DNA from: SHZL01 sp031362985 | GTDB taxonomy: Bacteria; Pseudomonadota; Gammaproteobacteria; Xanthomonadales; SZUA-36 | Reading direction: 5' to 3' | Assembly: GCA_031362985.1 (NCBI GenBank) | Contig: JANLTO010000157.1 | Coordinates: 36,086-100,085 of the forward strand | DNA: 64,000 nucleotides | In this document: piece after piece, positions 25,892-34,377 of the stretch | Numbering within the stretch: position 1 is the stretch's first letter | Layout: every line of letters begins with the position of its first letter | The notes under the pieces: model-generated | The model's database searches: none | Told to the model about the DNA's origin: nothing | What the model saw: the letters and a program-made list of their open reading frames with translations, nothing else | Translations under genes and position numbers: made by a program

Positions 25892-27088
25892 TCACTGGAT
25901 GGTCTTGAGATACCAATCCACCCAGCGCTGCGTGGAACCTTCAAAAGTCGAGAACGGGCCCGGCTCGAAGAACCGCGAGTTCACGCCTTTCTGGTTGTTT
26001 TCAATGATGGTCTTGTCCGCAATGGTAGTGACATCCCACAGCCAGGTCAGTTTGGCCAGATCGTAGTCCTTCCCTTCCTGCGCCTTGCCATTAACCAGCC
26101 AGGTGATCTCGCACACGCTTTCTGTCAGGGAAATTGGCTTGAAGCTGTAGAGCACCACATGATCGCAATACGCCAGGGCGTACAGCACCAAGCCGACCTT
26201 GAAATCGTGCGCGCCGCCGTCATAGCCCTTGATATCGCCCATCAATGGTGCAACCGGCTTGCCGTCTTTGCTGCCCGTTACATGTCCGCGCAACAGCGGG
26301 TAATGCTCATAGGCGCGATCGGTGCCGAACTCATCCCCGGAAAGATAGGAGTGGTTCATTTCTGAGTTCTTCAATCCACAGGCCGGCATTTTCTCGAGCA
26401 GGGTCTTCATTTCGGCTTCCCACCGATCATGTGGCAGCGCCAGGCTGTGTGCACGGGAATACTCCGGATGCGCAGGTCCGCAGTGATAACACTCCTTGTA
26501 ATTCTCGACCGCCAGCTTCCAGTTGGATTTCACCGGATAGGCTTCTTTGCGCGCAACCTTGGCCTCGTCCAGCCGATAGGGCCGCAGATATTCGGTGAGG
26601 TCCCGTTCCACCACGTCGAAGCTGGACGGCTCAGCGGCAAAGTTGATGAAAATCATTCCCTGGTACACGCGGTGATGTACTTTTTTCAGTCCGAAACCAG
26701 ACTTGTCAAAGCCTTCATCCATATGTGCCGCTGCAATGAGATTGCCGTCCAGGTCATAAGTCCAGCCATGGTAGGGACAACTCAGGCGCTTGGCGCTACC
26801 TTTGGCCTCCAGGCAAACTCGTGAACCACGGTGCCGGCACACGTTCAACAGCGCGCTGATCTGTCCATCATCGCCACGCATAATGATGACTTCTTCGTTG
26901 GCCATCTTGTACAGAAAGAAGTCGCCCTTATTGGGAATCTCGCTTTGATGCCCGGCATACAACCAGGCTTTCATATAAATACGTTCGATATCGCGTTGGT
27001 AAATTTCCTCGTCCCGGTAAAACGCCTGGTCGAGTGCATAACCTGGTTTTTGTTTGCTGACCAAATCAGCCACTGTTTGTTTGTTCAT
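25892..27088 (-). CDS. Rieske non-haem iron oxygenase, alpha-subunit type (demethylase-like)
   Basis: The ATG at 27088 with GGAAGTG upstream gives 398 residues. The Rieske cluster motif is CRH (Cys84, His86) and CPYHG (Cys104, His107). The mononuclear iron region ENYKECYHCGPAHPEYS follows. This form is typical of glycine-betaine, stachydrine and carnitine type oxygenases, which remove N-methyl groups as formaldehyde or open C-N bonds. The protein needs a reductase, and none is adjacent. It precedes the MetF-like gene on the same strand and follows the polyamine transporter by about 100 bases, so it may be the last unit of that operon. Confidence 0.9.
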   Translation of the reverse strand: MNKQTVADLVSKQKPGYALDQAFYRDEEIYQRDIERIYMKAWLYAGHQSEIPNKGDFFLYKMANEEVIIMRGDDGQISALLNVCRHRGSRVCLEAKGSAKRLSCPYHGWTYDLDGNLIAAAHMDEGFDKSGFGLKKVHHRVYQGMIFINFAAEPSSFDVVERDLTEYLRPYRLDEAKVARKEAYPVKSNWKLAVENYKECYHCGPAHPEYSRAHSLALPHDRWEAEMKTLLEKMPACGLKNSEMNHSYLSGDEFGTDRAYEHYPLLRGHVTGSKDGKPVAPLMGDIKGYDGGAHDFKVGLVLYALAYCDHVVLYSFKPISLTESVCEITWLVNGKAQEGKDYDLAKLTWLWDVTTIADKTIIENNQKGVNSRFFEPGPFSTFEGSTQRWVDWYLKTIQ

Positions 27089-27185
27089 AGAATCACTTCC
27101 GTCAAAGTCCGAATACGAATTTTCTACCACTTCCAACTACCAGGAATTGACCGCGATCAATGCCGTAAACTCTCATTGTTCGGCA

Positions 27186-28025
27186 TCACCCGCTACCGCT
27201 GCGCTTTTCCTGCCGGCGGGTGATCCAGGCAGCGGTCAGGACACCCACCGATACCAACACTATTATAACCGTTGCCAATGCGTTGATGTCCGGTGTCACA
27301 CCCAGCCGTACCTTGGAAAAAATCAGCATTGGCAGGGTGGTAGAACCAGGCCCCGAGACAAAACTTGAAATCACCACGTCATCCAGCGACAGGGTGAAAG
27401 CCAACAACCACCCGGAAATCATAGCCGGCGCGATCATCGGCACGGTAATGTCAAAAAACACCCGCACTGGTCTGCCGCCAAGGTCCATGGCAGCTTCTTC
27501 CAGTGACCGGTCCAGCGAGCCCAGGCGGGAACGCACCACCACGGCGACATAAGCCATGGAAAACGTTATGTGCGAAATGGTAATGGTGGTCATGCCCCGC
27601 TGCGTCGGCCAACCAATCCAGTTGCCCAGTGAAATGAACAGGAACAGCAGGGCAATACCTGTGATGATTTCCGGCATAACCAGGGGCGAAGTGATCATTC
27701 CCGTCATCAGGGTACGCCCGCGAAAGGACCCGAGCCGGTTTAATGCCAGGCCTGCCAGGGTGCCCAATATCGTGGCCACGGTAGCGCTTATCAAGGCGAT
27801 TTGCAGGCTGAGCATGGCCGCCGACAGGATGCTGCCATCCTGCAGCAGGGAGCGGTACCAGCGCACGGAAAACCCTCCCCACAAGGTAACCAGGCGGGAG
27901 TCATTGAAGGAGTACACCATCACGGAAAGGATCGGCACGTATAAAAAAGCGTAGCCAAACGCGGCAATGCTGAGCAGCATCATGCCCCGCCCGGCGCGTT
28001 TTCCGCTGCGTGTCGCGGCGCTCAC
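27186..28025 (-). CDS. potI: ABC transporter permease, polyamine type (PotI/SpuH-like)
   Basis: The GTG at 28025 overlaps the stop of the preceding permease (GTGA) and has AGGCGGAA upstream, giving about 279 residues. Six membrane segments follow the PotC/PotI pattern, and the EAA loop (EEAAMDLGGRPVRVFFDITVPMIAPAM) contacts the ATPase. It forms the inner-membrane channel with the permease encoded upstream. Gene order (two binding proteins, ATPase, two permeases) equals that of the SpuDEFGH polyamine system. Polyamine specificity is inferred from family and context. Confidence 0.9.
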   Translation of the reverse strand: MSAATRSGKRAGRGMMLLSIAAFGYAFLYVPILSVMVYSFNDSRLVTLWGGFSVRWYRSLLQDGSILSAAMLSLQIALISATVATILGTLAGLALNRLGSFRGRTLMTGMITSPLVMPEIITGIALLFLFISLGNWIGWPTQRGMTTITISHITFSMAYVAVVVRSRLGSLDRSLEEAAMDLGGRPVRVFFDITVPMIAPAMISGWLLAFTLSLDDVVISSFVSGPGSTTLPMLIFSKVRLGVTPDINALATVIIVLVSVGVLTAAWITRRQEKRSGSG

Positions 28026-28927
28026 GATTCCGCCTGCCTGGACTGCACCTTCTGGAACCACATCATGGGCAGCACCAGGATCAGCAAAAGAACCACGGAA
28101 ACCGCAGAGGCTACGGGCCAGTCGCGATTAATGAAAAATTCATCCCACAAGGCACGGCCAATCATCAGCGTATCAGAGCCGCCCAGCAGGGCTGGGATGA
28201 TGAACTCACCAATGGCCGGAATGAATACCAGCAGGGAACCTGCCACTATGCCTGGGAAAGACAATGGCAAAGTGACATCTATGAATACCTGCCAGCGGCG
28301 CGCGCCGAGGTCGGCGGCGGCTTCTTCCAGGTCCGGGTCCAGCTTTTCCAGGTTTGCGTACAGGGGCAAAATCATGAATGGCAGGTACGAGTAGACGATG
28401 CCCAGGTATACCGCGAAATCGTTGTAAATCAGTGACAAGGGCTGGTCAATCACGCCAATGGCCAGCAAAGCGTTATTGATCACGCCATTGGTGTTGAGCA
28501 AACCAATCCATGCGTACACCCGCAACAGGAAAGAAATCCAGAACGGCAGGATTACAGCAAGCAACAGCAGGTTACGCCGGCGTGCTTCCTGGCGGGCGAT
28601 GAAATACGCCATGGGATAGCCCAGCAACAGGCACAGCATGGTGCTGATCGCCGACATCTTTAGCGAGCTCAGGTAAATGGTGGCGTAGTAAGGGTCCTCG
28701 AACAGAAACAGGTAGTTATCCAGCGTGACCTGGACGCGCGCCCAGCCGGTAGCCGCGAGGTCCAGCAGCGGCGTGAAGGGAGGAAGGGCCACGATCGGGT
28801 CGGCGAGGCTGATTTTCAGAATGATGAAAAACGGTGCAAGGAAAAACAGCAACAGCCAGGCGTAGGGGGTTACCACCGCCCAACGCAACCACCGCAGGCT
28901 TCCGTCTTCCCTGTTGCATGCGGCCAT
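28022..28927 (-). CDS. potH: ABC transporter permease, polyamine type (PotH/SpuG-like)
   Basis: The 301-residue protein has six membrane segments, beginning with VVTPYAWLLLFFLAPFFIILKISLAD, and the cytoplasmic EAA motif DLEEAAADLGARRWQVFIDVTLPLSFPGI. It is the first-permease type of the polyamine uptake family. It is located 7 bases after the ATPase gene and overlaps the next permease by 4 bases. The start ATG at 28927 is the only suitable one. Confidence 0.92.
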   Translation of the reverse strand: MAACNREDGSLRWLRWAVVTPYAWLLLFFLAPFFIILKISLADPIVALPPFTPLLDLAATGWARVQVTLDNYLFLFEDPYYATIYLSSLKMSAISTMLCLLLGYPMAYFIARQEARRRNLLLLAVILPFWISFLLRVYAWIGLLNTNGVINNALLAIGVIDQPLSLIYNDFAVYLGIVYSYLPFMILPLYANLEKLDPDLEEAAADLGARRWQVFIDVTLPLSFPGIVAGSLLVFIPAIGEFIIPALLGGSDTLMIGRALWDEFFINRDWPVASAVSVVLLLILVLPMMWFQKVQSRQAES

Positions 28928-28934
28928 GGGCTAC

Positions 28935-30104
28935 CTACTCATCCAACAGGATGGCGCTGGAGTTGTCCCAGTACAGCACCACTTCGTCATCCCATTCCAG
29001 CGCTTTGGCCGCACTGCGTTTGCGGTTTTGCGCACTGACCTGCAGCAATTCCCCATTGGCCAGTTTGACCCGATAAACGGAGAGGTTGCCGAAATAGCCG
29101 AGGTCCTGCACCACGCCTTTCAATATCGTCAGATCACCCTCCCCGGGTGCATGCTTGCTGATGAAAATCTTTTCGGGCCGCACAGCCACCCATTGGCGCG
29201 AGCCCGGCGGCGGTTGTGCACTGCAGGGTGCAATCAATTCACCACCCACGGTTGCGGAGTACAGGTGCACCCGATTGTTTTCGCAGCGAATGACCTGGGC
29301 GTCGAAAAAATTGATGTTGCCAACAAAATCCGCCACGAAACGGTTGCAGGGGTATTCATATACCTCGCCCGGCGTTCCGACTTGTTCCAACTGGCCGTGG
29401 TTCATCACGGCGATGCGCGTGGACAGAGTCATGGCCTCTTCCTGGTCGTGCGTGACCACGACGAAGGTTATTCCCAGCTCGTGTTGCAAATTCATCAACT
29501 CGAACTGGGTGTGTTCGCGCAATTTTTTATCCAGTGCTGCCAGGGGTTCGTCCAGCAACAGGAGCTTTGGCCGCTTGATCACGGCACGCGCCAGAGCAAC
29601 CCGTTGCCGTTCACCGCCGGATAACTGATCCGGCTTGCGCTTGTTCATTTTTTCCAGCTTGACCAGTTGCAGCAAGTGCTGCACCCGTTGCTGTATCTCT
29701 GCTGCGGCTACCCCTTCCTTCTTCAGGCCGTACGCAATGTTCTGTTCGACGTTCATGTGGGGAAACAGAGCATAGGACTGGAACATCATGTTGACCGGGC
29801 GCTCATAAGGCGGCGTGTAAGTCATATCAACACCATCGATGATGATGGCGCCCTTGGTTGGCTGCTCGAATCCCGCCAGCATGCGCAGCAAGGTGGTCTT
29901 GCCCGAACCCGAGCCTCCCAGGATGGCAAACAATTCGCCCGGATAGATCTTGAGATCGACCTCATCGACCGCGACCACGTCGCCGAAGTGCTTGCTCAAG
30001 CCACGAATCTCGACAATGGGACGGGACACAGCATCCAGCCAGGGTTGGTCCGTCACGGGGCTGGTTTCAGGTTGGTGCGATGGTTCATTCACGTCAAACT
30101 TCAC
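28935..30104 (-). CDS. potG: ABC transporter ATP-binding protein, polyamine type (PotG/SpuF-like)
   Basis: The 389-residue protein has Walker A GGSGSGKTT (residues 63-71), Q-loop MMFQSYALFPHMNVEQNIAYGL, signature LSGGERQRVALARA, Walker B LLLLDEPLAALD and H-loop VVVTHDQEEA. The C-terminal part is the TOBE regulatory domain typical of the PotA/PotG group. It powers the transporter from the cytoplasmic side. It sits between the two binding-protein genes upstream and the two permease genes downstream, with only short gaps. Confidence 0.94.
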   Translation of the reverse strand: MKFDVNEPSHQPETSPVTDQPWLDAVSRPIVEIRGLSKHFGDVVAVDEVDLKIYPGELFAILGGSGSGKTTLLRMLAGFEQPTKGAIIIDGVDMTYTPPYERPVNMMFQSYALFPHMNVEQNIAYGLKKEGVAAAEIQQRVQHLLQLVKLEKMNKRKPDQLSGGERQRVALARAVIKRPKLLLLDEPLAALDKKLREHTQFELMNLQHELGITFVVVTHDQEEAMTLSTRIAVMNHGQLEQVGTPGEVYEYPCNRFVADFVGNINFFDAQVIRCENNRVHLYSATVGGELIAPCSAQPPPGSRQWVAVRPEKIFISKHAPGEGDLTILKGVVQDLGYFGNLSVYRVKLANGELLQVSAQNRKRSAAKALEWDDEVVLYWDNSSAILLDE

Positions 30105-30109
30105 TCCAA

Positions 30110-31252
30110 TTACAGACCGGTCTTGACCCGTGACCAGGCGCGGGTACGGCGGCGCTCGTCCTTGGGGCCAAAAATATAGCCGATTTCGGCGCGCTCCCTG
30201 TCTTCCTGTAGCGGATAGCTTGCCGGATCATTGGTCACTTCCGTCAACATGTAGGGAAAAGACAACACATTCGCGTTCGCATACCGGGTTGCATTGCTGA
30301 TTGCCCCCATGACATCAGGGCGCAACAGGTAATTGAGAAACAGGTGCGCATTATCCGGATGGGGTGCATCAGCCGGGATAAAGACCCCGTCAAACCAGTA
30401 CAGGGTGCCCTCCCGCGGAACGTAATAGGCCAGGTTGACGTCCGCGCCCACTTCCGTGGCGCGCGCCATAGCCTGTGCATAGTCACCGGACCAACTCATT
30501 GCAATGCACACTTCAAGATTGGGCAGGTCATTGATCATGCGCGTTGAACTGAAATAACGCACGTAAGGACGAATCTTCTTCAGTTGCGCTTCGGCCTGTG
30601 CAATGTCTTCCGGCTTCAAGCTGTTGGGGTCGCGGCCCAGGTACTGCAACACCATTGGGATGACATCGGTCGGCTCGTCCAGTATGGACACGCCGCAATC
30701 GGCAAAGCGGGCGACGATTGCGGGGTCAAACAGCATGGCGGCGCTGCCCAGCGGAGCGTCGGGCATGCGCGCTTTGACCATGTCGACATTAATGGCATAT
30801 CCGGTGCTGCCCCACATGTACGGCATGCCATAGCGGTTGCCCGGGTCATAGCCATCCATAACCTTGAGCACCCATGGGTCAAGGTTGCGCCAAAGAGACA
30901 GTTTGTTGCGATCCAGGGGCTGGTAGACGCCAATTGGAATCAGGCGCGCGGAGTAACGCGTGGAATGGATGACGACATCATATCCTGTGCTGCCGGCAAG
31001 CAGCTTGGCCTCAACCACCTCGGTAGAATCGTACAGGTCGTAATTCACCTTGACGCCATACTCCTTTTCGAAGTTGGCCACGGTATCGGGTGCAATGTAG
31101 TCGGCCCAATTGTATATATTGAGAATGCGCTTTTCTTTCTGACCAGAACTAACCTGCGCGGCAGGATCAGAACCACCAAAAGCGCTGCTTGCTGCCAGCA
31201 AGATCACAGGTGCGATCAGGCCCCAGGCCAGTCGTTTCATGCGCACCATCAT
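30110..31252 (-). CDS. potF: Periplasmic polyamine-binding protein, second copy (PotF/SpuE-like)
   Basis: Candidate starts are 31252 (overlapping the upstream stop by 4), 31249 and 31240; the first gives about 380 residues. A signal peptide (WGLIAPVILLAASSAFG) is followed by ILNIYNWADYIAPDTVANFEKEYGVKVNYDLYDSTEVVEAKLLAGSTGYDVV, the hallmark of PotF/SpuD proteins. It is closely similar along its length to the protein encoded just upstream and shares the C-terminus RRRTRAWSRVKTGL (RRRTRLWSRVKTGL in the partner). Each probably binds a different ligand, as with SpuD and SpuE. Confidence 0.9.
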   Translation of the reverse strand: MMVRMKRLAWGLIAPVILLAASSAFGGSDPAAQVSSGQKEKRILNIYNWADYIAPDTVANFEKEYGVKVNYDLYDSTEVVEAKLLAGSTGYDVVIHSTRYSARLIPIGVYQPLDRNKLSLWRNLDPWVLKVMDGYDPGNRYGMPYMWGSTGYAINVDMVKARMPDAPLGSAAMLFDPAIVARFADCGVSILDEPTDVIPMVLQYLGRDPNSLKPEDIAQAEAQLKKIRPYVRYFSSTRMINDLPNLEVCIAMSWSGDYAQAMARATEVGADVNLAYYVPREGTLYWFDGVFIPADAPHPDNAHLFLNYLLRPDVMGAISNATRYANANVLSFPYMLTEVTNDPASYPLQEDRERAEIGYIFGPKDERRRTRAWSRVKTGL

Positions 31253-32340
31253 AGCCCCGTTTTCACCCGGGACCAGAGGCGCGTACGCCGCCGCTCCAGT
31301 TTCGGATCGTAGATCAGTCCCGCCTGCCAACCCTGCCGCGCACCCATGGGTGGATAGGCTGCAGGGTCATTAAGCAACTCCGGATCCAGGAAGGACTCTG
31401 AGGCAAGGTTTGCATTTGCATAGCCAGTGAACTCGCTGATTCTGGCGATAACTTCCGGCCGCAGGAGAAAATTCAGGAAGACATGCGCATTGCCCGGGTG
31501 TGGGGCGTCCACGGGAATGAGCCAGGTGTCGAACCAGAGTACCGTCCCTTCTTTCGGCACGGTATAGGCCAGCCTTACGTCTGCGCCGACTTCATCCGCA
31601 CGGGCCTGCGCCTGGGTGTAATCGCCGGACCAGGTCATGGCGATGCAGATATCACGATTGGGCAGGTCATTAAGGGCTTTTCCAGAGCTTATATAACGTA
31701 TATACGGTCGCACGGATTTCAGCACAGCTTCTGCCTCGGCCAGTTGCACCGGGTCCATGCTGTGCGGTTCATAGCCCAGGTAGAGCATGACCAGCGGAAC
31801 TACGGTGCTGGATTCATCCAGCAGGGAAATACCGCAATCGGCGAAGCGGGCAGCAATTGCGGGATCGAACATCATGGCCGCACTATCGACCGGCGCATCC
31901 GGCATGCGCTCCCGGATCATGTCGATGTTGTAGGTGAAGCCTGTCGTACCCCACATATACGGCGCTGCATAGGCATTGCCGGGATCGTAGCGGGCCATGG
32001 TGTCCATCACCCAGGAATCCAGGTTGGACCATAAGGGCAATTGCCCACGATCAAGAGGCTGGAACGCGCCTACACGCATCAGGCGGGTGGAATAGCGCAA
32101 TTCCTGCAGTACCACGTCGTATCCGGTGGAACCCGCCAGCAGCTTGGCTTCAACTACTGCCGTGGCATCAAAATTGTCGTAGTTCACCTTGATGCCGAAT
32201 TCTTTTTCAAACTGAGCCAGGGTTTCCGGGGCGATGTAGTCTACCCAGTTATACACATTGACTACTTTCTCTTCTTCCGCCCATAGGGGACTGGCCAGCA
32301 GTGCGGCACCGAGCACCCAATGTGCATACTGCCGGCGCAA
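31249..32340 (-). CDS. potF: Periplasmic polyamine-binding protein, first copy (PotF/SpuD-like)
   Basis: The gene seems to use a TTG at 32340, since that start gives a proper Arg-Arg signal peptide (RRQYAHWVLGAALLASPLWA) and lies 4 bases after the stop of the acyl-CoA dehydrogenase gene. The 363-residue product contains VVNVYNWVDYIAPETLAQFEKEFGIKVNYDNFDATAVVEAKLLAGSTGYDVV and other SpuD/PotF segments. The tight packing after an acyl-CoA dehydrogenase ties uptake to breakdown. The two adjacent copies likely arose by tandem duplication before diverging. Confidence 0.88.
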   Translation of the reverse strand: MRRQYAHWVLGAALLASPLWAEEEKVVNVYNWVDYIAPETLAQFEKEFGIKVNYDNFDATAVVEAKLLAGSTGYDVVLQELRYSTRLMRVGAFQPLDRGQLPLWSNLDSWVMDTMARYDPGNAYAAPYMWGTTGFTYNIDMIRERMPDAPVDSAAMMFDPAIAARFADCGISLLDESSTVVPLVMLYLGYEPHSMDPVQLAEAEAVLKSVRPYIRYISSGKALNDLPNRDICIAMTWSGDYTQAQARADEVGADVRLAYTVPKEGTVLWFDTWLIPVDAPHPGNAHVFLNFLLRPEVIARISEFTGYANANLASESFLDPELLNDPAAYPPMGARQGWQAGLIYDPKLERRRTRLWSRVKTGL

Positions 32341-32343
32341 GCG

Positions 32344-33510
32344 CTACATCTCTTCCAGGCCACGCTTGGCCAGGGCGCGAGCGATCACCAGGCGCTGCAC
32401 TTCGCTGGCGCCTTCCCAGATGCGATCGACCCGCACTTCACGACTGAATCGTTCGGCGCAATTTTCCCGCATGTAGCCGCGGCCGCCGAAAATTTGCAGG
32501 GTTCGATCCGCCACCCGTCCGGCAGCTTCTGATGCGAATAACTTGGCAATCGAGCAGCGTGCATGCAAGGATTTCAAGTCTTCCCCCCGGTCATGGGCTT
32601 CGGCCGTCTCGAAGGTGATCAGGCGGGAAGCCCACAGGTCGGTTACGTTGTCGGCCAGCATGGCCTGCACCAGTTGCTTGTCGATCAGGGGTTCGCCGCC
32701 GACCATTCGGGTTCGGGCAAATTCGGTGACCTCTTCGGTCATGCGCGCCATGGCCCCACAGCACCTGGCAGCAATCATCAGTCGCTCACGGCGAAACCAG
32801 CTGTGGCTGAAACTCATGCCATCGCCATCGGCGCCGAGGCGATTTTCCACCGGGACGAATACATCGTTGAAGCGCAAGATCGGGTGGTGGTGATCAAAGG
32901 TGTGGCTGAACAAGGGGGTACGCACTTCCTCGATTCCCGCTGTGGTCTTATCGAGCAGGAACATCACATCATGGCCGTCGTAGGGTCCGCTTGCGAGTTT
33001 TGCCTGGATGAAAAAATAGTCTGCCAGGTTGGCGCTGGTTACAAACCACTTTTCCCCGCTGATGAGATAACCTCCAGCACACGGCGTGGCGCTGGTGTCG
33101 ATACGCACATCAGACCCGGACTCGCTTTCGGTAATTGCGTAACACTCTTTGCGGCTGCCGTTCATCAGGGGCAGGATGTAGCGTTGCAGCTGGTCTTCGT
33201 TACACGCCTGGAACATCCACTGGTGCGGTTCTGAAAAACACCAGCACAAAGCATTGGTTACTCTGCCCAACTGCTCCCACACGGCTACCTGGTCAATAGT
33301 GCGCAACTGCAAGCCACCGTATTGGTGCGGTGCATCCATGCAGCTGAAGCCCAGTTCAATGGCCAGTTTTTTGTGGCGTTTGTACACCTCCACCGGCAAT
33401 TTGCCGCCGTTCATTTCTGCATCGATTTCGCAGGGGATGAGTTCCTGCTCGGCGAAATCACGGGCTTTTTGCTGCCATTCTGCAGCGATCCTGTCCAAGC
33501 TGATTTTCAC
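32344..33510 (-). CDS. Acyl-CoA dehydrogenase family protein
   Basis: The 388-residue flavoprotein shows ITESESGSDV (FAD contact), GYLISGEKWFVTSANLADYFF and, near the C-terminus, FGGRGYMRENCAERFSREVRVDRIWEGASEVQRLVIARALAKRG. The Glu in IWEG is the expected catalytic base. It would introduce a double bond in an acyl-CoA in the cytoplasm. It is the first gene of the leftward operon leading into the transporter and lies just downstream of the TetR regulator. An enoyl-CoA hydratase and an acyl-CoA synthetase encoded in the rightward arm complete a beta-oxidation set. Confidence 0.9.
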   Translation of the reverse strand: MKISLDRIAAEWQQKARDFAEQELIPCEIDAEMNGGKLPVEVYKRHKKLAIELGFSCMDAPHQYGGLQLRTIDQVAVWEQLGRVTNALCWCFSEPHQWMFQACNEDQLQRYILPLMNGSRKECYAITESESGSDVRIDTSATPCAGGYLISGEKWFVTSANLADYFFIQAKLASGPYDGHDVMFLLDKTTAGIEEVRTPLFSHTFDHHHPILRFNDVFVPVENRLGADGDGMSFSHSWFRRERLMIAARCCGAMARMTEEVTEFARTRMVGGEPLIDKQLVQAMLADNVTDLWASRLITFETAEAHDRGEDLKSLHARCSIAKLFASEAAGRVADRTLQIFGGRGYMRENCAERFSREVRVDRIWEGASEVQRLVIARALAKRGLEEM

Positions 33511-33525
33511 GACGATCTCCGGGAC

Positions 33526-34164
33526 TTAAGCAGCGAAATGTTTGGGAAAAAGGCAGGACAGGTAGGTGTGCGCGATGCGGCGAGCTTTCTCACGGTTCAT
33601 TTCCCGCGGCGTAACCAATAAGTCCAGCCATAAGCCTTCAGTCATAGCCGCAAGCCCGCTGGCAATGATTGCAGCATCGAGTGGCCCATACTTCCCTTCT
33701 TCAATAATGGTTGCCACCAGTTCCACGACCCCCTTATCGTAGCCCCGGTCACGTTTAGCACAGAGTTTTCGATAGGTGGGTCGCGACTTGGTCTCGCTCC
33801 AGAAGGCAAACCAGACCGCAATCTTGTCACGGTCGAATACGGACTTGTCGTAGTCAACGCTGAGCAGGGCCTCAAGCCGGCTGGCCGGGCTGGGACCCGC
33901 ATTTGCCAGTGCTTTTTCCCAGGTATCCTGGTATTCGTTGGCGAGATACTCCAGCGTCTCCACCAGCAGGCGCTCTTTCGTCTGGAAATGCAGGTTGATG
34001 ATGCCCTGGCTGAGCCTGGCCTCGCGCGACACGGTGGCAACCGTGGTATCGGACAAGCCAAATTTTGCGATGGACTGAATGGTCGCCTGAATAAGCTGCA
34101 GGCGGCGCGACTCCTTTGACGCCGTGCGCCGCGGTAGCAGCGCCCGACCGGCAACCGCACTCAT
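33526..34164 (-). CDS. TetR-family regulator, BetI-like
   Basis: The ATG at 34164, with GGAAGAG upstream, gives about 212 residues. The N-terminal DNA-binding domain reads LQLIQATIQSIAKFGLSDTTVATVSREARLSQGIINLHFQTKERLL, and the rest follows the BetI-type ligand domain (WFAFWSETKSRPTYRKLCAKRDRGYD). BetI represses choline/glycine-betaine genes and responds to choline. The gene lies between the two arms of the catabolic island, with a perfect inverted repeat upstream, so it is the obvious local regulator. The ligand may be a quaternary amine or a polyamine. Confidence 0.88.
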   Translation of the reverse strand: MSAVAGRALLPRRTASKESRRLQLIQATIQSIAKFGLSDTTVATVSREARLSQGIINLHFQTKERLLVETLEYLANEYQDTWEKALANAGPSPASRLEALLSVDYDKSVFDRDKIAVWFAFWSETKSRPTYRKLCAKRDRGYDKGVVELVATIIEEGKYGPLDAAIIASGLAAMTEGLWLDLLVTPREMNREKARRIAHTYLSCLFPKHFAA

Positions 34165-34276
34165 ACAGCGCTCTTCCGGCCGCGGGATTTTTGCAGCGTG
34201 ACATACCTGTCTTTCATTGAAATTTCCACACGAATTTACCCGGTGGTCACTATATTCGCTTCGCTTTGATTTTGCA

Positions 34277-34296
34277 ATGAATGAACAATCATTCAT
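34277..34296. promoter_or_regulatory. Inverted-repeat operator candidate for the TetR regulator
   Basis: Arms ATGAATGA and TCATTCAT are perfect inverted repeats separated by ACAA. The site lies 112 bases before the regulator start and 81 before the aminotransferase start, in the 213-base divergent region. TetR-type regulators commonly bind such sites. Confidence 0.75.
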
Positions 34297-34348
34297 AATT
34301 ATGGACACCAGCCCGTCCGTTGTGTCATCCTATGCCGGCAAAATTACC

Positions 34349-34354
34349 TATACT
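34349..34354 (+). promoter_or_regulatory. Candidate -10 box of the aminotransferase operon
   Basis: TATACT lies 23 bases before the ATG at 34378, with GAGAGGA as ribosome site at 34368-34374. No clear -35 sequence sits at the standard distance, so the promoter may depend on an activator or be weak. Confidence 0.35.
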
Positions 34355-34377
34355 GACACGCTTACCTGAGAGGACTT

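Noticed and set aside
25454..26365. 303-codon plus-strand frame across the MetF-like and Rieske genes
   Set aside because: Overlaps two confident genes on the other strand and shows no domain.
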